Shown one piece after another: positions 31,015 to 37,579 of a DNA stretch of 40,150 bases. How positions within the stretch are numbered: the first letter of the stretch is position 1; each line of letters begins with the position of its first letter. This DNA is from DAOTTI01 sp034437795 (GTDB lineage: Bacteria; Chloroflexota; UBA11872; UBA12225), in contig DAOTTI010000193.1 in assembly GCA_034437795.1 (NCBI GenBank), positions 1 through 40,150 on the forward strand, in the 5' to 3' direction. The translations under genes and the position numbers were made by a program. The notes beneath the pieces were generated by a model that saw nothing but the letters and a program-made list of their open reading frames with translations, was not told the DNA's origin and ran no database searches.

Positions 31015-32747
31015 TCGTCTATCGTGACGCCTATCGTGACGAGCGCGCCACAGACCGCCTGGACCGGCTGCTGGCGATGGCGCGGCGACTGGACGTGGCG
31101 GACGTGACAGAGCTGCTGGTGCAGATCGGTGAGCTCGAGCAGGGCCTGCTGGACGCCCTCCATCCGCACCGGGACGGCTGGGGGCCCCTGGACGAGCAGC
31201 TTCGCCACGCCAGCCTCAGCGCGGGGGAGGCGTTCGTCGCCGCGCTGGCCGGCCGCTCGCCCCAGCCCGCTGTACGGGCGGCGGAGCGCGCGCTGGCGGC
31301 GCTGCGGCGCCGGCCCCTGCCGGCCACGGTCCGCATCCGCCCGCCGGAGGGCTACGTGCACTACGCGCTGAACCCGGCCGGCTACGCGCAGGCGGCTGGC
31401 CGCTACCGGCGCGACGTGGGCGAGGCGCAGGCGGCGCGGGCGCTGGTGGTGGGCATCCGCAGCATCGGCACCAGCCTCGCCGCCGTCGTGGCGGCGGCTA
31501 CCGGCGCCGGCTGGACGATCACCGTCCGGCCGCGGGGGCGGACGGGGGACCGCCACGTGGCCGCCGGCGAGGCGCTGGTGGCCCGCGCGCGCCAGGCGCT
31601 GGCCTGCGGCGGCGACGTGCTGGTGGTCGACGAGGGCCCGGGCGCCACAGGCGAGACCCTGGCCAGCGTCGTGGCCTGGCTGCGCCGCCTGGGCGTGGGG
31701 GACGAGCGGATCGTGCTCTTCCCCAGCCGCACCTGGGGCATGCCCCTCGCGCCGCCGGAGCGCCAGGTGTGGTTCGCTCGGGCCCGCAAGTACGAGCTGC
31801 CGAGGGACGAGCAGCGGGCGGCGCGGGCCGGCGCGCAGGTCGGCGTCTTCGACCTCCAGGACTTATCGGAAGGACGGTGGCGGTCGGTCGTCCCGGGCGC
31901 GGCCGGCGAGCCGGCCTGCACGGGGCACGAGCGGCGCAAGTATCTCGGTCGGGACGGGCGAGGCGTCCGCTATGTCCTGCGCTACGCCGGCCTGGGTAGC
32001 TGGGGTGAGGCGGCCAGGCAGCGGGCAATGGCCCTGGCAGAGGCCGGTATCGGTCCTCAGGTGGCCGGCGCTACGGATGGCTTTCTGGCCCTGGAATGGG
32101 TGGAGGGGCGCGTCGCGTCCCCCTGCGCGCCGGGCGCGCAGGACGGGGACGTGCCGGCCGCGCTACGCCGCTATCTCGCCACACGCGCGGGGCTCTTCCG
32201 CACCGGCCTGGCCGTGCCGACGGGGCCGATTATGGAGATGCTGGCGGAGAACGCGGGCGAGGTCCTGGGGGCAGGCGCCCCTGGGCTGGCGGCGGCGCTC
32301 CGCCGGCTGGAGCGCCTGCCCGCCCGTGAGGCCGTGATCGCCGACGCGCGCCTGCAGGCGCGGGAATGGATCCGTACGGAAGGGATGCCGGCGGCCTCAG
32401 CCATGGCCAAGGTGGATGCCAACGACCATGGAGACGGCCTGCGCCTGCCCGGCCCCACCGACGCCGCCTGGGACATTGCGGGGGCGGCGGTGGAGTTTGG
32501 CCTGCCGGACGAGGCAATCGATGGTCTGGTCGCCAGCTGCGCCGCCACGCTGGGGGAGAGCCAGCGGGCCCTGGCGGAGGCGGTGGAGGCCTACCGCCCA
32601 GCGTACGCGGCGCTGGGGCTGGGCGAGTCGCTGCTCGGCGCCTGGGAGGCCACCTCAGGCGAAGACAGGCGGCGCCTGGAGGCGGAGGCGGCCCGCTACC
32701 GCCGCTGCTTGGCGGATGCGCTCCAGCGCGTCGGCGCTCGTGAATAG
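31011..32747 (+). CDS. Phosphoribosyltransferase-like / kinase-like fusion protein of the glycan locus
   Basis: This 578-residue protein (ATG 31011, GGGAG 5 nt upstream) has no signal peptide or membrane segment. Residues 1-100 are helical. Residues about 105-260 form a type I phosphoribosyltransferase-like domain: VVGIRSIGTSLAAVVAAATG (146-165), TVRPRGRTGDRH, and DVLVVDEGPGATGETLASVV (202-221). The last is a PRPP-loop with an extra residue between the acidic pair and the TG. Residues about 300-500 resemble an APH-type kinase: RRKYLGRDGRGVRYVLRYAG, GFLALEWVEG, and AMAKVDANDHGDGLRLPGPT then DAAWDIAGAAVEFGLP, the metal-binding end. The usual HGDxHxxN loop is not clear. The reaction is unknown; transfer of a phosphoribosyl group, or phosphorylation of a sugar or cyclitol, are hypotheses. 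The C-terminus ends RE and the stop lies in a GAGTAGCG repeat. Confidence 0.8.
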   Translation: MIVYRDAYRDERATDRLDRLLAMARRLDVADVTELLVQIGELEQGLLDALHPHRDGWGPLDEQLRHASLSAGEAFVAALAGRSPQPAVRAAERALAALRRRPLPATVRIRPPEGYVHYALNPAGYAQAAGRYRRDVGEAQAARALVVGIRSIGTSLAAVVAAATGAGWTITVRPRGRTGDRHVAAGEALVARARQALACGGDVLVVDEGPGATGETLASVVAWLRRLGVGDERIVLFPSRTWGMPLAPPERQVWFARARKYELPRDEQRAARAGAQVGVFDLQDLSEGRWRSVVPGAAGEPACTGHERRKYLGRDGRGVRYVLRYAGLGSWGEAARQRAMALAEAGIGPQVAGATDGFLALEWVEGRVASPCAPGAQDGDVPAALRRYLATRAGLFRTGLAVPTGPIMEMLAENAGEVLGAGAPGLAAALRRLERLPAREAVIADARLQAREWIRTEGMPAASAMAKVDANDHGDGLRLPGPTDAAWDIAGAAVEFGLPDEAIDGLVASCAATLGESQRALAEAVEAYRPAYAALGLGESLLGAWEATSGEDRRRLEAEAARYRRCLADALQRVGARE

Positions 32748-32774
32748 CGAGTAGCGAGTGCCGAGTAGCGAGGG
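32739..32774 (+). repeat. GAGTAGCG repeat block (family B) supplying the PRTase-kinase stop codon
   Basis: GTGAATAGCGAGTAGCGAGT, then GCCGAGTAGCGAGG. The TAG stop at 32745-32747 is the first TAG of the array, read in the gene direction. Confidence 0.85.
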
Positions 32775-32780
32775 GAGCGC

Positions 32781-33695
32781 TCAGGCGGCCGCGGGCAGGG
32801 TGGCGAGGGGGACCGGCCGCCGGATCTCGATCTGGCCGTCTCGGACGCGAACGGTGTAGGCGGGCTCGGAAACCGTGGCCGGACCCTCGACGACCGTCCC
32901 GTCCAGGATGCGGAAGCGGGAGCCATGGCAGGGGCAGACCACCTCGGTCCCCTCCAGCCGGCCCTCGCTGAGCGAGCAGCCCATGTGGGTGCAGGTGTCG
33001 CCGATGGCGTAGATCTGCCCCTCGCGCCGTACCAGGAGCACCGGCGTTGCCCCGGCCTGGACACGGCGCAGCTCCCCTTCGGCCAGCCGCCCATCGTCTA
33101 GCACGGCGATCCAGTCTTCCGGCGCCGCCTCAAAGGCGCCCCGACTGACGCCGACGCCGTAGCGGTAGGTCAGCTCGCCCCCGAGCCAGGTGCTGAACAG
33201 GAGCAGGCCGAAACCCAGGTTGGAAAGGGCCTTCCCTGCGCCCCGCCAGCCCCGCGCCCGCGCGAGCAGCGACGCGCCGTAGATCCCGGCAATCGCCACG
33301 TTGGCGAGCCCGTGGACCAGCCCCACGCGGCGGGCGCGTCCGGTGGTGAACGACCAGTCGGCGAGCCCGAAGATGGCCGAGGTAAGGGCGCCGGCCAGGC
33401 CCACCGCGTGCGCCGCATCTGAAACGCGGCGCAGGTCAGGCCTGGCGCCGAGCGTCTCCAGCAGGTCAAGGACAAATCCGGTGGCCCACGCGCCGACCGG
33501 CCAGTCGGTGACCGCCGCGTGGACCGGGTGGCCGAGCCAGGTGCCGTTCAGCACCGTCCGCAGCGCAGGAGCGCGCTGCAACAGGGCGTAGATGGGTCGC
33601 TGGAGCGGCTCACCCAGCCGGTCCAGCCAGGGCTGTTCCTCGATGGTTCGTACCAGCCGCTCTTCCGCCGTTGTGACGTATTCCACTGCTGCCAT
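32781..33695 (-). CDS. DUF2231 membrane domain fused to a Rieske [2Fe-2S] domain
   Basis: From ATG 33695 it encodes 304 residues. Residues 50-180 contain four membrane helices of the DUF2231 type (GHPVHAAVTDWPVGAWATGF, VGLAGALTSAIFGLADWSFT, GLVHGLANVAIAGIYGASLL, ALSNLGFGLLLFSTWLGGEL). They carry conserved His, as in HPVH and VHGLAN, that could bind haem or a quinone-side group. Residues 190-300 are a Rieske domain with both ligand boxes intact: CTHMGC (C235, H237) and CPCHGS (C254, H257). C240 and C256 are placed as in the disulfide-type Rieske proteins. It is probably a membrane-bound electron transfer protein. It is convergent with the PRTase-kinase gene and shows no link to it. Confidence 0.93.
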   Translation of the reverse strand: MAAVEYVTTAEERLVRTIEEQPWLDRLGEPLQRPIYALLQRAPALRTVLNGTWLGHPVHAAVTDWPVGAWATGFVLDLLETLGARPDLRRVSDAAHAVGLAGALTSAIFGLADWSFTTGRARRVGLVHGLANVAIAGIYGASLLARARGWRGAGKALSNLGFGLLLFSTWLGGELTYRYGVGVSRGAFEAAPEDWIAVLDDGRLAEGELRRVQAGATPVLLVRREGQIYAIGDTCTHMGCSLSEGRLEGTEVVCPCHGSRFRILDGTVVEGPATVSEPAYTVRVRDGQIEIRRPVPLATLPAAA

Positions 33696-33744
33696 GCCCC
33701 TATTCCCGGCAGGATGCGTGCCGGCGCAGGGCGGCCTCTTGGGG

Positions 33745-33965
33745 CAGCCCTCACCCCCTTCGGTCGGGGCCGCGCCGCACCCCTGCCCCACCCGGCCCCG
33801 CCGTGCGGCTTGGTCCCGCCGCCCCTCTCCCGTGTGCGGGAGAGGGAGAAGAGATCACCCGCCTTCGGTCGGGGCCGTGTTGCACCCCTGCTCCACTCCA
33901 CCCCACCGCCCGCCTCGACGCGGGGACGCGGAGACACGAAGACACGGAGAGGGGGGAACAAGGGC
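33745..33965. repeat. Family A repeats and GACGCGGGGACGCGG repeats in a 380-bp spacer
   Basis: GCCCTCACCCCCTTCGGTCG (about 33749), CCCTCTCCCGtgtGCGGGAGAG (inverted repeat, about 33823-33845), a third unit near 33860, and tandem GACGCGGGGACGCGGAGACA at about 33911-33930. These lie between the Rieske gene start and the prs remnant. No gene is present. Confidence 0.75.
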
Positions 33966-34076
33966 CATGATCTGACGTGATCCGGATCTGTGTCGATCCG
34001 TGGCGCATGGCCCTGGGGCTTGCGGGGATCGTGGAAGCGGCACGGCGCGTGCGGGCAGCGCGGGAGGGAGGATGCC

Positions 34077-34759
34077 ATGCCTGAACCAGCGCCCGGCGGG
34101 GCGGCATTGACGATCTTGAGCGGCACGGTCAACCGGCCCCTGGCGGAGGCGATTGCGCGGGAGCTCGGCGTGCCGGTGGGCGAGTGCGCCGTGGAGCGCT
34201 TCCCCGACGGGGAGGTCTCGGTTCGGCTCGGCGAGCAGGTCCGCCACCGTGAGGTGTTCATTGTCCAGCCCACGGCGCCACCGGTGAACGATCACCTGGT
34301 GGAGCTCCTGGCGATCGCGACCGCCTGCCGCCGGCGGCCGTCGTCGTGTCCCCCGACGCAGGGCGGGTACGGATGGCCACCGAGTACGCGCACCGCTTCG
34401 GGACAACGGTGGTCGTGCTCCACAAGCAGCGGGAGAGCGGCACGGAGACGGAGGTAACGCACGTCGTGGGAGACGTGCGCGACCGACCGTGCCTGGTGAT
34501 CGACGACATGATCTCCACCGCGGGGACGATGGCCGAAAGCGTCGAGGCGCTCCTGGGCGCCGGGGCCCGTCCTGAGATGGTGATCGCGGCCACGCACGGA
34601 CTGCTGCTGGCGGAGGCCCGCGAGAAGCTGGCCCACGCGGCCATCCGCGAGGTCTTCGTCACCGATACCGTCGCCTGTCCGGCGGAGGAGTGGCCTCAGG
34701 TGCGGGTCGTGTCCGTGGCCCCCGTAATCGCGGCGGCGATCCGGCGCTCCATCGCCTGA
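34077..34759 (+). pseudogene. prs: Ribose-phosphate pyrophosphokinase (prs) with internal deletion and frame change
   Basis: The N-terminal part starts at ATG 34077 behind GGGAGGGAGG and matches PRPP synthetase for about 85 codons: LTILSGTVNRPLAEAIAREL, VERFPDGEVSVRLGEQVR and VFIVQPTAPPVNDHLVELLA followed by IATACRR (to about 34334). At that point the frame changes, and the protein resumes as PPAAVVVSPDAGRVRMATEY in the next frame (stop 34759). It then has VVGDVRDRPCLVIDDMISTA, GTMAESVEALLGAGARPEMV, and VTDTVACPAEEW with VRVVSVAPVIAAAIRR. Compared with normal Prs (about 310 residues), some 75 residues are missing at the junction, including the flexible loop YFGYARQDRK and the DLH region needed for catalysis. 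A GTG at 34346 could start the second part alone. I consider the gene non-functional. Confidence 0.85.
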
Positions 34760-34868
34760 TGGCCTGTTGGCCAGGCTTCTGGCGCCTGCGCGCCCGGGGA
34801 GCCGGCGGCCCCGCGCGAGGCAGGGCGCCCGCCATCATGGCGACAGGCCGGCACCCGCCGCCCGCCTC

Positions 34869-34900
34869 GAACCCTGGACCTTGAACGTTCAACTTTGAAC
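34869..34900. repeat. TTGAAC simple repeat before a conserved gene
   Basis: GAACCCTGGACCTTGAACGT continues TCAACTTTGAACC. It contains the perfect palindrome TTGAACGTTCAA (34881-34892). The same TTGAACTTTGAACC word family occurs at the start of the family 5 binding-protein gene (5160-5180, minus strand). Confidence 0.7.
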
Positions 34901-34989
34901 CAGCTTCCGCCGGGCACGGGTCTTGCCTGATCTGAAGATAGGGCCCCCGGCGCGGGGGGACAACGAGAGAGCCAAAGGAGGAACCAGCG

Positions 34990-35781
34990 ATGGCACGTGC
35001 AGCGACGAGAGAGCGCCAAGCGCCAGCGCCCGAGGTAGAGGTGCTGGAGCGTGGCAACATCTACTTCTTCTACGTGCCGCGGGTGCAGGAGGAGGCGCCG
35101 CAGGGCATCGAAGAGATCCAGCGCTTCTACATGGTGCTCAGCCCGCAGGGAGCGCAGCGCCACCGCCTGATCGTGGTGGGGCGCAAGAAGCTCCCTGAGA
35201 TCAAGGATGGTGGGGAGCGGACGTGGGCCTTCGTAGATAAGGTTGCGACCAGGCCGGAGGAGGTGGAGCAGGAGCTTGAGCGGGTGGCCTATCCGACCAA
35301 GACGCGGGGCGCGCGCGAGCGGCCGCCGGCGCGGCCGGCGGGCGAGGGGGTGTACGCGCTGGTCTGGCACGGCGACCACACGCATCTGGCCTTCTCCCTG
35401 GAGCTGCCCTGGAAGCCGGGCCAGGTGCAGCGTGAGCTTGACATCCCGGAGGAAGGCAGCTACATCATCAGCGTGAAGAACCCTGAGCAGCCGTCGCCGC
35501 CCTGGGCGGGGCTGCAGCCGGAGCGCAAGGCCGAGCTCCCCAAGCACCTGCAAGAGCGCTTCCGCGGGCGGCGCTTCATCGACCCCAACCCACCCGATTT
35601 CCTGAACTACGAGGGGGCGGAGCTGCTGCTGATCGGTGCGGCGGCGGACGTCAAAGCCGAGCTGGGCATTGACCTGGACCCGCAGCGAGAGACCGAGCGC
35701 ACGGCGGAGATCTTCCGCCAGCTCAAGCTGGAGCGAGACGAGCACCCGGTCGAGCCGCTTTTCACGGGGGAATGGCGGTAA
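34990..35781 (+). CDS. Conserved hypothetical protein, widespread family of unknown function
   Basis: This 263-residue soluble protein is preceded by AAAGGAGG at 8 nt spacing, the strongest RBS in the window. LERGNIYFFYVPRVQEEAPQ, GIEEIQRFYMVLSPQG, HRLIVVGRKKLPEI, YPTKTRGARERPPARPAGEG, VYALVWHGDHTHLAFSLELP, EEGSYIISVKNPE, LQERFRGRRFIDPNPPDFLN, YEGAELLLIGAAADV and EHPVEPLFTGEW are signatures of a family I recall in many bacteria and cyanobacteria as an unnamed conserved protein. The RBS suggests it is well expressed. No catalytic motif is evident and I do not assign a function. A strong hairpin follows 50 bp after the stop. Confidence 0.88.
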   Translation: MARAATRERQAPAPEVEVLERGNIYFFYVPRVQEEAPQGIEEIQRFYMVLSPQGAQRHRLIVVGRKKLPEIKDGGERTWAFVDKVATRPEEVEQELERVAYPTKTRGARERPPARPAGEGVYALVWHGDHTHLAFSLELPWKPGQVQRELDIPEEGSYIISVKNPEQPSPPWAGLQPERKAELPKHLQERFRGRRFIDPNPPDFLNYEGAELLLIGAAADVKAELGIDLDPQRETERTAEIFRQLKLERDEHPVEPLFTGEWR

Positions 35782-35830
35782 CGCTCGAGAGCGACGACCC
35801 GACCGCTGTTCGAGCGGTGAAACACGTCTG

Positions 35831-35875
35831 AGCGCACCAGCCCCGCCTGCATCTCTCAGGCGGAGCTGGTGCGCT
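35831..35875 (+). terminator. Strong two-part hairpin after the conserved hypothetical gene
   Basis: AGCGCACCAGC (35831-35841) pairs with GCTGGTGCGCT (35865-35875). After a 2-nt internal bulge, CGCCTG (35844-35849) pairs with CAGGCG (35857-35862) around a 7-nt loop. It starts 49 bp after the stop codon. There is no T-run after the stem, so it may be a GC-type terminator or 3' stabiliser. Confidence 0.6.
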
Positions 35876-36234
35876 GGCGAAGGTGTGAAGGAGGGCGCGA
35901 AGTCGGCCCCGAGCGCCGATCCTAGCTGGCAGACGCGGTACGTAGCTCTGAGCGGGCCGCTCGCCTAGCCCAGGTTATTTGTCGCCAGCGATAGGAATCC
36001 CGTCTCCCAAAGGGAGAGGGGTAGGGTGAGCGCTCCGCTCATCAAGAAGCTCGCCTACGAGAGGGCGTTCGCCTGCTGTGGGCTCGAGCGACCCCGGAGC
36101 ATCGTCTTGCGCAGTTGGCGCCTCCTACAAGTGTGGAGATCGGGGGCGTAGCCAGGACAACGGCGCCGCCGGATCAGACTCGGCGGGGGCACCAGCTTGG
36201 TGCCCAGGTTGTGTGCAGGCGATGGAGGGAGGCG
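35876..36234. other. Gene-free spacer with a partial family A repeat
   Basis: CCGTCTCCCAAAGGGAGAGG at about 35999-36018 is a family A type inverted repeat. Nothing else is recognised before the ferritin-like gene end. Confidence 0.5.
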
Positions 36235-36495
36235 CTACCGGAACTTGCCTTCCTTGCACAGGCGCTCAATGCAATCCCGCAGCATGTGCACGTGCCGCTC
36301 GTCATCGGTGCGGATCTGCTCGACCAGCCGGCGGTTCTCGTCGTCGGCACGGAAGTCCTGCAGGTACTTCTCATAGGCGGCCAGCGCCTGCAGCTTGTGC
36401 TCGAAGATCGAGATGATGTCGTAGGTCGGGTTCGAGACTGCGCCCCGCGGCTGCTGCTCGGGACGGAGCGGGATGACCTCTGCTGCTGCTGCCAT
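36235..36495 (-). CDS. Small ferritin-like/rubrerythrin-type helical protein
   Basis: ATG 36495 has AAGGAGG 6 nt upstream, which gives 86 residues and excludes the longer upstream frame. After a short Pro/Gln linker come two helices: NPTYDIISIFEHKLQALAAY with EKYLQDF (E and H facing inward), and DDENRRLVEQIRTDDERHVH with MLRDCIERL, which carries a DExxH pattern. This is half of a ferritin-like four-helix bundle and could dimerise to form a di-metal site. The role is unknown; a stress or metal function is plausible. Its upstream neighbour on the same strand is the DUF2795-like gene, with a long hairpin between them. Confidence 0.78.
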   Translation of the reverse strand: MAAAAEVIPLRPEQQPRGAVSNPTYDIISIFEHKLQALAAYEKYLQDFRADDENRRLVEQIRTDDERHVHMLRDCIERLCKEGKFR

Positions 36496-36530
36496 GACGT
36501 ACCTCCTTGCGTCGGTCACTTGCTGCTCAC

Positions 36531-36593
36531 CTGATCGGGCCCACCCGGTCAGGCCCGCAGCAGGTGCGGGCCTGATCGGGTGGGCCCGATCAG
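36531..36593. repeat. 29-bp-arm hairpin between two small minus-strand genes
   Basis: The left arm 36531-36559 (CTGATCGGGCCCACCCGGTC then AGGCCCGCA) and right arm 36565-36593 are complementary except for one G-T type mismatch. The loop is GCAGG (36560-36564). On the minus strand it lies after the DUF2795-like stop (38 bp) and before the ferritin-like RBS (about 30 bp). It may be a terminator or attenuator separating the two genes. There is no T-run. Confidence 0.85.
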
Positions 36594-36631
36594 GACGGCG
36601 TGCACGTTCCATGCTTGCAAGCCGCGGGCCA

Positions 36632-36841
36632 TCAGCGGCTGCCGTCCGCCTGCACCGCGTCGTTGGCCGCAATGAACCGCGTCTCGGGGTCGAGATCCCT
36701 GGGGAGGTCCCGCAGGCGCATGGGCCGCCCTTTCCGGTACTCAATCTCGCGGTTGCCTCGCTGCTCGATGAGGTCTCGAGCCGTCATTGGCAAGTCGCAG
36801 CCCCGAAGGGCCTGCGCCACTGCTGCCATACCGTATGCCAT
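36632..36841 (-). CDS. DUF2795-like small protein (69 aa)
   Basis: GGAGGTGA lies 3-4 nt before ATG 36841. MAAVAQALRGCDLPMTARDL followed by IEQRG, then EIEYRKGRPMRLRDLPRDLD, matches the short helical DUF2795 pattern (Ala-rich helix, G-x-D-L/F-P, then D/E-L helix). Function unknown. It is divergent from the coiled-coil gene at 37234, with a 390-bp region between them in which I see no further gene. Confidence 0.72.
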   Translation of the reverse strand: MAYGMAAVAQALRGCDLPMTARDLIEQRGNREIEYRKGRPMRLRDLPRDLDPETRFIAANDAVQADGSR

Positions 36842-37233
36842 CGCTCACCTCCAACCGATCCATCGGCGGACTGTGCCAGCCACGCTGGCTGGCCTTCGCC
36901 ACAGGTGGGTGGTTGCCATATGCGCTACACAAGGCATGCCAGATCAGAACGATGACGGGCAGCGAGCCTGGCCCAGAGTATTCGCGGACGGAGCCGTTAC
37001 CCTGGCTCGCTCCCGGTGAGAGTTGATGGCCGACGATGGATCGCCCGGGCTCGAGGCGTGGGGGCGCGGCACACGCCTTGCGCCGAGCGGATCCGGAGCG
37101 GCGCTCGCGGAAGGTCGCGAGCGCAAGTGAGGAGGTGGGCACGGAAATGTGCGACGTGTGACGACGTGGGCACGGACGTGTCCATCCAGGAACGCAATGT
37201 ATCCGTCCAGGAATGCAGCAGAGGCCCGTTGCT

Positions 37234-37485
37234 ATGGCGACCGCAGAACACCTGCGCCGAGAATTGCTGGTGCTCGAGGCGCTCGAGCATCTGCTGAAGA
37301 CGGCGATTACCCTGCTCAGCCGCGAACGACAGGATCGCCAAGCGCAGGAGTGGAACGAGCAGGGAGCGATTTCCGGCCTTGAGGCCGAGATCGCCAGCCT
37401 GGAGGGCCTTCGCCATCGGATCGCAGGCGAGCGCGACCAGGTGGAGCAGGAGCTACACGCCCCACCGGGGCGGACGGAAGGCTGA
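37234..37485 (+). CDS. Small coiled-coil protein, function unknown
   Basis: ATG 37234 (or ATG 37213) opens an 83-residue frame with coding-like codon use. The product is almost wholly helical: AEHLRRELLVLEALEHLLKT with AITLLSRERQDRQAQEW, and LEAEIASLEGLRHRIAGERD then QVEQELH. Heptad-spaced Leu suggest a coiled coil. The RBS (AGAGG) is weak. Nearby words TCCATCCAGGAACGCA and TCCGTCCAGGAATGCA form a short duplication just before the start. Confidence 0.5.
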   Translation: MATAEHLRRELLVLEALEHLLKTAITLLSRERQDRQAQEWNEQGAISGLEAEIASLEGLRHRIAGERDQVEQELHAPPGRTEG

Positions 37486-37579
37486 CTGGGGCATCCGGCA
37501 ACTCCAGGCCACTGTGGCCAATCGCGGACAGGGTGGGTGGACGCGGCACGCAAGTTGCTCGCACGCTTGCCCGACGGAC

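Noticed and set aside
36235..36744. Longer (169 aa) version of the ferritin-like protein
   Set aside because: The upstream extension translates the 29-bp-arm hairpin and part of the DUF2795-like gene. ATG 36495 with AAGGAGG is clearly the true start.
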